From positions 1-19,046 of the forward strand of contig JANWKW010000126.1 in the NCBI GenBank assembly GCA_025451135.1: a stretch of 19,046 nucleotides of DNA, in the 5' to 3' direction. The position numbers were made by a program, and so were the translations under genes. Below are positions 6,917-15,877 of the stretch, one piece after another. This stretch comes from Vulcanimicrobiia bacterium (GTDB taxonomy: Bacteria > Vulcanimicrobiota > Vulcanimicrobiia > Vulcanimicrobiales > Vulcanimicrobiaceae). The notes below the pieces were generated by a model. The model was not told where the DNA came from, ran no database searches, and saw only the letters and a list, made by a program, of their open reading frames with translations. Each line of letters starts with the position of its first letter. Position 1 is the stretch's first letter.

Positions 6917-8479
6917 CTAGAAGTTCAGCTGCAGGCCGTAGACGCTGCGGCGTTCGATATGGGTGACGTCGCGTTGGCCGAAAAAGAGCCGGAAGCCGGG
7001 CGCGATCGGCAGGTCGCCGTACAGATCGAGCGTCGGATGACGCGGATCGTAGAAGCGGCCCTCGAAGCCGAGCGTCTTCGTCCGGTATTGGCCGATCAGA
7101 CCGAGCCGCGAGTAGAGCAGGCCGCCGCCGATGCGCGCGCCGCGTCCCATCGACTGCAGGATCGCGAGGTTGGCGGTGGTGTGCGGGCCGCCGAAGTCGT
7201 TGCCGCCGATCATCACGCTGGTCCCGCCGACCGGCAGGAAGATGGCGTTGATATCGGTCATCGGGCCGCGATCGCTCGAGAGCAGCGGCGCGTTGCAGCA
7301 GAACCGCTGGCTCGAGAGCTCGCTGATGCGGAGTTGGATCGAGACGAGGTTCTTGACGATGCCGCCGAGCTTGGCCTTGAGCTGTGCGCGCTTGGCTTGA
7401 TCGGCGCCGCCGGTGCGCGGCGCGGGGCTTCCGATCGGATAGTTCCCGGGCGGCAAGGTGACGACCGGATACGGCGACGCGCCGGGCAGCGGGACCGGTG
7501 CGGGCGTCGCGCCTGCGTCGACGCCGTAGACGTTCGACGTGCCGCCGAGCGTGCCGAGCAGCGACGTGGTCCGCTGCGCGGCCGCGTCGACGTTGGAGAT
7601 GGTGTCGCGCAGCTGCGACTGCGTCTGCGGATTGCCGGTGATGGTGCGCAGATCTTTGGTGAGGTCGGAGATCGTCTGGGTCGTATCGGCGATGTTCTTG
7701 GTGGTCGCGACCAGCGAGTCTTTGACGTCCTTGTTGGTCGCGATATCTTCGAGCGACTTGGTCGACTTGTTGAGCGAGACCGACATCTGATCGAGCTGCG
7801 CGAGGATGCTGTTCACGCGCGGGGTGTTGCCGTTGACCGTGCGGTTGAGCGAATCGGTCAGCGAGACGACGTTCTGCGAGGCCAGTTGGGCTTGGGTCGC
7901 GAGCTGCGCGACCGTCGCGTTGGCGGTGTTGGTGAGCGAGTTCGCGCTCTCGAGGGTATGCTGGAGCGTGTCGAGGAGCTTGGGCTCGCGCGTCTCCAGA
8001 TCGGCCATCAGCCGGTCGAGGCGTTTGACCTCGCCTTGGCCTTGGTCGAGCAGATCGGCGATGGTCGCGCTGTTGGTGCCCCTGGGCTGATCCGCGATCG
8101 GCAATACCTGACGCTCCCACGGCGAGGGCGTCGGCGCGGGCGCACCAGGCTTCGGCGGGACGATCAGCAGGTTGGGGCTGCCCGTGAGCGGCGCTTGGAT
8201 CAGGAACTTCGAATTGCGCGGGATGTCGACGTCCTGGCCGATGGCCAGCGTCACGTCGACCGTGTTGTCGGGCAGCAGCACGATACCGTCGACCGAGCCG
8301 ACCGTCACGCCGCTGAAATAGACCAGCGAGCCGCTCTGCAGGCCGGCGGCCGAGTCGAAGTGGACGCCGAGCCGATAGCCGGAGTGACGCGTGCCGTAAT
8401 CGGTGATCACGTAGAACAGTCCGAACAGCAGCAACATCGCGAGTGCCGCGAACAGTCCGACCTGTGCCTGCTTGGTCAT
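6917..8479 (-). CDS. mlaD: MlaD/MCE-domain lipid-transport substrate-binding protein with C-terminal beta-rich extension
   Basis: A 520-residue MCE protein, the periplasmic part of an Mla-type phospholipid transporter. One N-terminal transmembrane helix (about residues 6-26) anchors it. A single MCE domain follows (about 35-110: YRLGVHFDSAAGLQSGS, VYFSGVTVGSV, SPNLLIVPP). A long helical segment rich in Asn, Thr, Ser and Gln (about 135-310) comes next, probably an extended coiled bundle, then a Pro/Ala linker (320-357) and a helix (358-392). The last 115 residues are predicted by eye to be beta strands and end in Leu-Asn-Phe. E. coli MlaD is about 183 residues, so this is much longer and may itself span the periplasm. 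AAGGA lies about six bases before the ATG. It is the last gene of the mlaE-mlaF-mlaD run. Confidence 0.92.
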   Translation of the reverse strand: MTKQAQVGLFAALAMLLLFGLFYVITDYGTRHSGYRLGVHFDSAAGLQSGSLVYFSGVTVGSVDGIVLLPDNTVDVTLAIGQDVDIPRNSKFLIQAPLTGSPNLLIVPPKPGAPAPTPSPWERQVLPIADQPRGTNSATIADLLDQGQGEVKRLDRLMADLETREPKLLDTLQHTLESANSLTNTANATVAQLATQAQLASQNVVSLTDSLNRTVNGNTPRVNSILAQLDQMSVSLNKSTKSLEDIATNKDVKDSLVATTKNIADTTQTISDLTKDLRTITGNPQTQSQLRDTISNVDAAAQRTTSLLGTLGGTSNVYGVDAGATPAPVPLPGASPYPVVTLPPGNYPIGSPAPRTGGADQAKRAQLKAKLGGIVKNLVSIQLRISELSSQRFCCNAPLLSSDRGPMTDINAIFLPVGGTSVMIGGNDFGGPHTTANLAILQSMGRGARIGGGLLYSRLGLIGQYRTKTLGFEGRFYDPRHPTLDLYGDLPIAPGFRLFFGQRDVTHIERRSVYGLQLNF

Positions 8480-8494
8480 AGGTGTTCCTTACGC

Positions 8495-9253
8495 CTAGAT
8501 GGGGATGGGGCCTACTTCGGACCCCTCGAGGAATTGTTGGACGATAGGGTTGGGCGAGCGCTTGATCTCCTCGACGGTGCCGTAGGCGATGATGGCGCCT
8601 TCGAAGAGCATGGCGACGTAGTCCGCCATCATGAAGATCGACTGGAGGTCGTGCGAGATGACCACCGCCGTGCCGCCCAGCTTCTTGCGCAGCCGGACGA
8701 TCATGTCGGTGATCAGATGGGTGACGATCGGGTCGAGGCCGGTGGTCGGCTCGTCGTAGAGCACCAGGTCGGGCTTGGTGACGATCGCCCGGGCGAAGCC
8801 GGCGCGCTTGAGCATGCCGCCCGAGAGCTCGCTCGGCAAGTTGTCGTAGGTGTGGGCCAAGCCGACCGAGTCGAGCGCGTCCTCGACGATCTGCCGGATC
8901 TCGGCCTCGGGCTGCTGGGTGTTCTCGCGCAGCGGCAGACCGACGTTCTCGCCGATGGTCAGCGAGTCGAGCAGCGCCGCGAACTGGAAGCTCAGCGCGA
9001 TCTTGCGGCGGACCTCGATCAGCTCGGTCTCCGGAGTATGGCAGATGTCGCGATCGCCGATGTAGACGTGACCCTCGTCGGGCTTGCGCAGCGCGTCGAG
9101 CAGGCGCAGGATGGTCGACTTGCCGGCGCCCGAGAGCCCGATGACGCACGTGATCGCGCCTTCGACGATGTCGAGCGTGCAGTTCTTTAGCACGACCTTG
9201 TCGCCGTAGAAGAGCGAGACGTCGTCGAGGCGGGCGTACGGTTTGGCGTCCAA
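8495..9253 (-). CDS. mlaF: MlaF-type ABC transporter ATPase
   Basis: A 252-residue ATP-binding subunit that should power lipid movement through MlaE on the cytoplasmic face. All nucleotide-binding motifs are intact: Walker A GLSGAGKST (residues 39-47), Q-loop Gln90, the signature LSGGMLKR (143-150), Walker B LVLYDEPTTGLDP (163-175) and the switch His201 (VISHDL). The 'LSGGM-KR-G-ARA' form of the signature is typical of the Mla/Ttg2/Mce ATPases. The start is TTG, placed directly after the mlaE TAG with no base between and in the same reading frame; no start lies further upstream because of that stop, and no ATG or GTG follows before the first conserved strand. Fifteen bases separate its stop from mlaD. 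Confidence 0.95.
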   Translation of the reverse strand: MDAKPYARLDDVSLFYGDKVVLKNCTLDIVEGAITCVIGLSGAGKSTILRLLDALRKPDEGHVYIGDRDICHTPETELIEVRRKIALSFQFAALLDSLTIGENVGLPLRENTQQPEAEIRQIVEDALDSVGLAHTYDNLPSELSGGMLKRAGFARAIVTKPDLVLYDEPTTGLDPIVTHLITDMIVRLRKKLGGTAVVISHDLQSIFMMADYVAMLFEGAIIAYGTVEEIKRSPNPIVQQFLEGSEVGPIPI

Positions 9254-10030
9254 CTAGTGGGTTCCGTACAGCATGTACGACATGATGAAGTTGGTCACGA
9301 AGATCAGGATGATCGAAGTGACGACCGCACCGGTGGTCGCGAGGCCGACGCCGGCCGCGCCGCCGCGCGTCTTGAGTCCCTGGTAGGCGCCGACCAAGGC
9401 GATGATGATGCCGAACACGACCGACTTGAAGAGCCCCTTCACGACGTCGGGGAAGCCGATGGTCTGGCGCGCCGACGAGATGAAGTCGGCCGACCCGATG
9501 TGGGCGTAGGTGTTCGCGATCCACATGCCGCCGACGATCGAGACGACGTCCGCGAAGATGGCGAGCAGCGGAAGCATGATGATCATCGCGAGCAGACGCG
9601 GGACGACCAGGTAGCGGACCGGCGGGAGGCTCATCGAACGGAGCGCCTCGATCTGCTCGGTCACGACCATCGCACCGATCTCGGCGGCGATGGCGGCGCC
9701 GACGCGGCCGGCCACGACGACGGCCGAGAGCATCGGACCGAGCTCGCGCACCGACGTGTAGGCGACCGCGCCGCCGACCAGGCTTCCAACGCCGTACTGG
9801 ACGGCTTGGTTGGCGGACTCGAGCGAGAACACCATGCCGGTGAAGAGCGAGGTGAGCAGCACGATGATGAGCGACTGCACGCCGAGCAGATAGCATTGGC
9901 TGAGGGTCTCGCCGAAGCGGATGCGCAGGGTCGCGATGAAGCCGACCGACTCGCCCGCCAGCTGCGTGATGCCGCCGGCGTACTCGAGCGTCTCGATGGT
10001 GCCCTTGCCCAAGCCGTCCAAGAGCTTCAT
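9254..10030 (-). CDS. mlaE: MlaE-type lipid ABC transporter permease
   Basis: A 258-residue integral membrane permease of the MlaE/YrbE family, the pore-forming dimer subunit that contacts MlaF inside and MlaD outside. An amphipathic N-terminal stretch (residues 1-40) leads into about five hydrophobic segments. The family block RELGPMLSAVVVAGRVGAA begins at residue 95 and is followed by AAEIGAMVVTEQIEAL, the coupling region. FKSVVFGIIIALVGAYQG lies at 201-218, and the last helix is at about 235-255. Length matches E. coli MlaE (about 260). The ATG overlaps the stop of the upstream 114-residue gene as ATGA, implying coupled translation. No MlaB (STAS) or MlaC gene is seen in this cluster. Confidence 0.95.
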   Translation of the reverse strand: MKLLDGLGKGTIETLEYAGGITQLAGESVGFIATLRIRFGETLSQCYLLGVQSLIIVLLTSLFTGMVFSLESANQAVQYGVGSLVGGAVAYTSVRELGPMLSAVVVAGRVGAAIAAEIGAMVVTEQIEALRSMSLPPVRYLVVPRLLAMIIMLPLLAIFADVVSIVGGMWIANTYAHIGSADFISSARQTIGFPDVVKGLFKSVVFGIIIALVGAYQGLKTRGGAAGVGLATTGAVVTSIILIFVTNFIMSYMLYGTH

Positions 10031-10371
10031 GCGGGGTCCTTCTCCATCAGGTCGAGCGCGGCGAGCACGCCGCCGGTCGCGTCGATCCGTTTTACCGCGA
10101 CGCCGCGCTCGGCCGTCAAGTTGAAGACCACCTGGTTGGCGTGTTCGAGCCGCTTGTCGACGTCGCGTAGGTGGGCCCGCGCCTCGCGTTCGAAGCCGGC
10201 GAAATAGCGACGGACCGCTGCGAGATAGGCTCGCGCGGCCGCCGGGTCCGGTGCGCCGGCGGCCGTGGCCGCCTCGATCGCGCGCTGGGCAGAACGCATC
10301 GCTGTATCGGTGACATGAAACGCGCCGACTCGTTCGACGAGGCGCCGCAGCGACTCTTCGTCACCCGCCAT
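10027..10371 (-). CDS. hypothetical 114-residue helical protein
   Basis: I do not recognise this protein. It has 114 residues, contains no cysteine, signal peptide or membrane segment, and looks almost wholly alpha-helical: charged amphipathic helices at about residues 3-36 and 42-78, then a short strand-like part (VVFNLTAERGVAVKRI) and a final helix. Its start overlaps the end of rph by 11 bases and its TGA overlaps the mlaE start as ATGA, so it is embedded in the operon with translational coupling on both sides. Those two overlaps, and the absence of any alternative use of the 330-base stretch between rph and mlaE, are the main reasons to believe it is real. A soluble accessory factor for the lipid transporter, or a factor linked to RNase PH, is possible; neither is shown. 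Confidence 0.75.
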   Translation of the reverse strand: MAGDEESLRRLVERVGAFHVTDTAMRSAQRAIEAATAAGAPDPAAARAYLAAVRRYFAGFEREARAHLRDVDKRLEHANQVVFNLTAERGVAVKRIDATGGVLAALDLMEKDPA

Positions 10372-11107
10372 GAATGGGGACTTTCAGCCCAGCGGCCGCG
10401 AGCGCCTCGCGCTGGGCCGTGAAGAGCCGGCCGATGCCCGCCTCGGCCAGGGCCAGGAGGGCGTCGAGTTCGGCCCGCGTGAAGGGTGTCGCCTCGGCCG
10501 TTCCTTGGATCTCGACGAACTTGCCGGCGTCGGTCATGGCCACGTTCATGTCCACGTGGGCCCGGCTGTCCTCTTCGTAGGCCAGGTCCAGCAGCGGGAA
10601 GCCGTCGACGATGCCGACGCTGGTCGCGGCGATCGCACCTTGGAGCGGCCACTTGCTCGTGCCCGGCTCGAAGACCCTCCCGAGCGCGAGCGCGAGCGCC
10701 ACGTAGGCGCCGGTCAGGGCGGCCGTGCGCGTCCCGCCGTCGGCCTGGAGCACGTCGCAGTCGACCCAGACCGTGCGCTCGCCCAACTTCGAGAAATCGA
10801 CGACGGCGCGCAGCGCGCGACCGATGATCCGTTGGATCTCGTGGGTCCGCCCGCCGACCTTCCCCTTCGTCGATTCGCGCTGGGTCCGCTCGGAGGTCGC
10901 TCGCGGCAGCATCGAATACTCGGCCGTCACCCAGCCGGTGCCGCGCCCGCGCATCCACGGCGGCACCTTCTCCTCGAGGGTCGCCGCGCACAGCACGCGC
11001 GTGTCGCCGACCACGATCAGGGCACTGCCCTCGGCATACTTCAGCACACCGGCCTCGATCGAGGTCGGGCGAAGATCGCCTGCGGCCCTGCCGTCGGTTC
11101 GGATCAT
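10361..11107 (-). CDS. rph: ribonuclease PH
   Basis: A 248-residue phosphorolytic 3'-5' exoribonuclease that trims the 3' ends of tRNA precursors and acts as a hexamer in the cytoplasm. Family blocks are in order: RTDGRAAGDLRP at 3-14, the phosphate-binding GGRTHEIQRIIGR at 85-97 (Arg87), DCDVLQADGGTRTAALTGA at 116-134 with Arg127, and the metal-binding acidic pair Asp180 and Asp186 in EEDSRAHVDMNVAMT. Length equals that of other RNase PH proteins (about 240-250), so it is complete. The ATG at 11107 lies 11 bases after the glmS stop. Its last 11 bases overlap the next gene. Many genomes place rph next to rdgB; here it follows glmS instead. Confidence 0.96.
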   Translation of the reverse strand: MIRTDGRAAGDLRPTSIEAGVLKYAEGSALIVVGDTRVLCAATLEEKVPPWMRGRGTGWVTAEYSMLPRATSERTQRESTKGKVGGRTHEIQRIIGRALRAVVDFSKLGERTVWVDCDVLQADGGTRTAALTGAYVALALALGRVFEPGTSKWPLQGAIAATSVGIVDGFPLLDLAYEEDSRAHVDMNVAMTDAGKFVEIQGTAEATPFTRAELDALLALAEAGIGRLFTAQREALAAAGLKVPIHGG

Positions 11108-11118
11108 GGTTGGCGGTC

Positions 11119-12969
<1,851 letters not shown>

Positions 12970-12992
12970 GGTAGCTGGAGGCTTCCTTTAGG

Positions 12993-13268
12993 TTACTTGA
13001 TGCCTTCTTTGGTCCGCGTGTAATGGATCAGGCCTTCGGCGATCTCATCCAGCGCGATCGAGACGGGCTTGTTCGGATTGATGTCGGTCTTGTCGACCAG
13101 CGGTTCGCTGGTGAAGAACTCGCGCCGCTCGGCGGCAGGCTGGGCCTGGGTGCGCACCCAGTTGTTCAGCTGGCGCGCGCGCTTGGTGGCGATATTGACC
13201 AGGCTGAACTTGGAGTCGGTGTGCTCGAGAAGACGCTCGAGGTCGCCGAATGCTACTTTTTTGCTCAT
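12993..13268 (-). CDS. rpoZ: DNA-directed RNA polymerase omega subunit
   Basis: A 91-residue protein with the omega-family core KFSLVNIATKRARQLNN near residues 20-36 and the later KPVSIALDEIAEGL block near 67-80. Omega helps fold and assemble the beta' subunit. The omega family is short and divergent, but the Lys-Arg-Ala-Arg-Gln-Leu helix and the position directly behind guanylate kinase, a widespread gene order, make the call safe. Only one base separates the gmk TAA from its ATG, so the two should be translated together. Between the two blocks is a longer polar stretch (residues 40-62) than in E. coli omega. Confidence 0.93.
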   Translation of the reverse strand: MSKKVAFGDLERLLEHTDSKFSLVNIATKRARQLNNWVRTQAQPAAERREFFTSEPLVDKTDINPNKPVSIALDEIAEGLIHYTRTKEGIK

Positions 13269-13269
13269 G

Positions 13270-13890
13270 TTACGAATGTTCTACCTTGTGGAGTGTGTCG
13301 TCGCCGTAGCGATGGATGCGGAACCGCTCCGCGTGCAGGATTGCTTCGAGATCGCGGACGGCTTCTTCCGAGCGCTGCTGTTCGTTGATCACGATGTAGT
13401 CGAAGCTGCGGATGTACTGGACCTCGTTGTGCGCGATCTCCAGGCGCCGGGCGATCTCTTCGTTCGTCTCGGTGCGCCGCGCCAGCAGCCGTTCGCGCAG
13501 GTGCGAGAACTTGTCCGGCAGGAGAAAGATCAGGACCGCGTCGTTGAAGGCCTGCTTGATCGCGAGCGCCCCGTTGACTTCCGGCTTCATCATGAGGTCG
13601 TAGCCTTCGGCCAAGGTGCTCATGACGTAGTCGCGCGGCGTCCCGTACAGATGGTTGTTGTACTCGCGCCACTCGAGGAACCCGGCTTCTTCGCGCCGCC
13701 GTTCGAATTCCTGACGGCTCAGGAAGAAGTAGTGTTCGCCCTCCTTCTCGCCCGGACGCGGGTCGCGCGTCGTCGCCGAGACGGAATAACGCAAGCGAGG
13801 CATACGCGCGCGCAGCGCGTCTACCAGCGTGTCCTTCCCGGCGCCCGACGGGCCGGAGACGACAAAGAGTAAACCCGGTCCGTGAACCAC
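13270..13890 (-). CDS. gmk: guanylate kinase
   Basis: A 206-residue kinase that converts GMP to GDP with ATP. The P-loop SGPSGAGKDT is at residues 12-21, the GMP-binding region SVSATTRDPRPGEKEGEHY follows, and then YNNHLYGTPRDYV. The C-terminal ARRTETNEEIARRL lid and the YIVINE strand are also seen. I place the start at the GTG at 13890, not at the longer frame reaching 13998. The GTG has AGGAG five bases upstream, gives the usual length (about 205), and puts the first conserved strand (GLLFVVSG) at residue 6. It is followed after one base by rpoZ. A 49-base gap separates it from the upstream lipoprotein, so it may have its own promoter or belong to one long operon. Confidence 0.95.
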   Translation of the reverse strand: MVHGPGLLFVVSGPSGAGKDTLVDALRARMPRLRYSVSATTRDPRPGEKEGEHYFFLSRQEFERRREEAGFLEWREYNNHLYGTPRDYVMSTLAEGYDLMMKPEVNGALAIKQAFNDAVLIFLLPDKFSHLRERLLARRTETNEEIARRLEIAHNEVQYIRSFDYIVINEQQRSEEAVRDLEAILHAERFRIHRYGDDTLHKVEHS

Positions 13891-13895
13891 CGATG

Positions 13896-13900
13896 CTCCT
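13896..13900 (-). promoter_or_regulatory. Shine-Dalgarno site that fixes the gmk start
   Basis: AGGAG on the minus strand, five bases before a GTG, selects the gmk start over the upstream in-frame ATG at 13998, which would add 36 residues that do not resemble the family. Confidence 0.7.
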
Positions 13901-13939
13901 GATTGGGGGTGAGTCTGCTCCGTTCCGGCCCGAAGCGCC

Positions 13940-14341
13940 CTAGACCTGGCAGATCGCCGAATGCATCGCGGTCGTGATGCCCGGGTCGGGCGGGGCATTT
14001 TTGGGCCGGGTATAGGTCGCGGTCGTCGCGGAGCCGTTCAGAACCGTGAAGCCGACCAGCATGATCGCGGCCGGCGAGGCCTTCGAGAGCGCATAGGTCG
14101 CGAGGCCGCCCATGGCCGGACAGCCGGGGAACGGCAGGCTCGAGAGCAACGTGGCCCCGGGGTGGGCCAGGACCGTGTCGATGGTGACCTGCGAGGCGAA
14201 GGCCTTGAGGTCGCCATCGTACGGCTTGGTCGAGGTCAGGTAGGTCTGGCCGTCGGGCACGTGGAGGGCCGGCGCCGAACAGGCGGCCAGCACGGACCAG
14301 GACGCGATGACGGCCGCGCGAACGGCGGTGCGGATACTCAT
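13940..14341 (-). CDS. small putative lipoprotein of unknown function
   Basis: A 133-residue exported protein. The N-terminus has basic residues (Arg4, Arg8), a hydrophobic stretch and a lipobox ending in Ala-Ala-Cys21, so it should be a lipoprotein. The mature part holds two further cysteines (Cys74 in FPGCPAMGG and Cys131 three residues from the end), which could form a disulphide in the periplasm, and a central hydrophobic stretch SPAAIMLVGFTVLNG. I do not recognise the family. AGAGG lies six bases before the ATG. It is the first gene of the minus-strand block leading to gmk and starts only 15 bases from the divergent NFACT gene, so its promoter must lie inside that neighbour's coding sequence. 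Confidence 0.7.
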   Translation of the reverse strand: MSIRTAVRAAVIASWSVLAACSAPALHVPDGQTYLTSTKPYDGDLKAFASQVTIDTVLAHPGATLLSSLPFPGCPAMGGLATYALSKASPAAIMLVGFTVLNGSATTATYTRPKNAPPDPGITTAMHSAICQV

Positions 14342-14356
14342 GCGAAGCCTCTTTCC

Positions 14357-15877
14357 ATGCTGACCGACTGGCTCCTGATACGCCGCGCCGCTGCCGAACT
14401 GCAGGCTCGGTTCGCCGGCGCGCGCGCCCGGGACGTCGGCCGGCTCCCCGATGGCCGGACCGCCATCGCCCTGTGGGCTAAAGGGAGCGAGTCCCTGCTG
14501 TGCGTCGACGCCTTCGGCTCGCCTCCACTGGTGACGGTCGAAGCGGGCGAACTGCCGGTCGCGGTCGAGCCCGGCTTCGTCCGGGCCCTCGGAGCGGCAC
14601 TGCGCGGCACGACCTTCCTCGGCGCGAAGGCCCGTCGCGGCGACCGGCTGATCCGCCTCGAGTTCGGCTCCCGCTCCCGCTTCGGGGTGACCGGCGGCTA
14701 CGCGCTGATCCTCGAACTGGTCCCGCGCTTCGGCAACCTGGTGCTCTGCAAGGGCGAGACGATCGTGGCGGCGCTGCGCGAGTTCTCGCTTGCCGAGAAC
14801 GGCACGCGCGCGGTCCTGGCGGGTCAAGCGTACCAGCCGCCGCCGCTGCGCGACGCCAATGCCGTTCCGCGCGCGATCGCGGAGAGCTACGATCCCGCCG
14901 AGGCGTCGGCGATCGTCGAGCGCTTCGGCGGCGAGACGATGCCGCTCGACGAGATCTTCGTCTACCGCCGGGCGGGCGCGCTCGTCCAGGCGCACGTGGT
15001 CGCGCTGCCAGCGCTCGCCGACGCCGCGATGACGCGCGAGCCGTCGCTGCTGGCGTGTTTCGCCGAGGCCCGTGCCGGTGCGCGCGCGTCCCAGGCCCAG
15101 AAAGGCGACCAGCGTCGGGCCGCCTTGCAGAAAAAGCTGCGGGATCGCGAGCGCAAGACCTCGGGCGAGCTCGAGGACATCGCCAAGCGGCGCCTGCGCG
15201 CCGCGGGCCGCGACGCGATCCGAACGGAAGGCGAGGCCATCTTCGCGACGCTGCACGATCTCGCCGATGACGCGGCGCGCGACGAGGCCAAGGAACGCGC
15301 GACCGGGCTCTTCGCCCGGTATCGCAAGCTCGGCGCGTCGCTGCCGCATCTCGACGAGCGCGAGCGTCATCTGCGCGACCAGCTCGAGGCCGTCCAAACG
15401 CTGCAGTGGGAGGCCGAGCGCGCGTCCGATGCCGAGCTCGGCGACGCGATCGAAGCCGCCCGGAGTCTCGACGGACGGCCGCAGATCGCGCCGGCGACCC
15501 GCCAGAAGAAAAAACGGCGGGAGCCGCTCGAGTTCCGGCTCGCGAGCGGCGCGCGGGTCGTGGTCGGCCGCACGCCGCTGGAGAACGCGGACGTCACGTT
15601 TCGCATCGGCCGTCCCGACGATCTCTGGTTCCACGTGCAGAACCAGCCGAGCGCGCACGTCATCCTGCAGCGCGACGACCGCGACGCGTTCGGCGAGGAC
15701 GATATCGAGGCCGCCGCGGCGCTTGCGGCTTACCACTCGAAGGCGAAGACGAGCCCCAAGGTGACCGTCGACTACACGCTCCGCAAACACGTGCGAAAGC
15801 GTCCGGCGGCCGCTCCCGGACTCGTCTTCTACACCAACCCTAAGAGCGTGGCGGTCACGCCCCGTCCGGCGCCTTAG
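14357..15877 (+). CDS. rqcH: NFACT-family RqcH/Rqc2-like ribosome quality control protein
   Basis: A 506-residue homologue of RqcH (also annotated as fibronectin-binding protein FbpA). RqcH binds stalled 50S subunits carrying peptidyl-tRNA and drives addition of alanine tails. The NFACT-N domain covers about residues 1-200; GDRLIRLEFG at 95-104 appears to hold the Asp-Arg pair required for tailing in B. subtilis RqcH (here Asp96, Arg97). A charged coiled-coil middle spans about 245-385. The NFACT-R domain lies at about 390-500 (RPDDLWFHVQNQPSAHVIL, AALAAYHSKAKTS, VTVDYT, KHVRK, PGLVFY). It is shorter than the usual 560-580 residues, mostly in the middle. The ATG at 14357 begins the conserved N-terminus (LTDWLLIRRAAAEL). 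The stop shares four bases with the convergent SOD stop. Confidence 0.88.
   Translation: MLTDWLLIRRAAAELQARFAGARARDVGRLPDGRTAIALWAKGSESLLCVDAFGSPPLVTVEAGELPVAVEPGFVRALGAALRGTTFLGAKARRGDRLIRLEFGSRSRFGVTGGYALILELVPRFGNLVLCKGETIVAALREFSLAENGTRAVLAGQAYQPPPLRDANAVPRAIAESYDPAEASAIVERFGGETMPLDEIFVYRRAGALVQAHVVALPALADAAMTREPSLLACFAEARAGARASQAQKGDQRRAALQKKLRDRERKTSGELEDIAKRRLRAAGRDAIRTEGEAIFATLHDLADDAARDEAKERATGLFARYRKLGASLPHLDERERHLRDQLEAVQTLQWEAERASDAELGDAIEAARSLDGRPQIAPATRQKKKRREPLEFRLASGARVVVGRTPLENADVTFRIGRPDDLWFHVQNQPSAHVILQRDDRDAFGEDDIEAAAALAAYHSKAKTSPKVTVDYTLRKHVRKRPAAAPGLVFYTNPKSVAVTPRPAP

Noticed and set aside
6693..9896. Over 1000-codon minus-strand open frame across the mla genes
   Set aside because: A frame shadow of mlaE, mlaF and mlaD; no family motifs and Arg-rich composition.
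12970..12992. glmS ribozyme/riboswitch upstream of glmS
   Set aside because: Only 23 bases separate rpoZ and glmS, far too few for the ribozyme.
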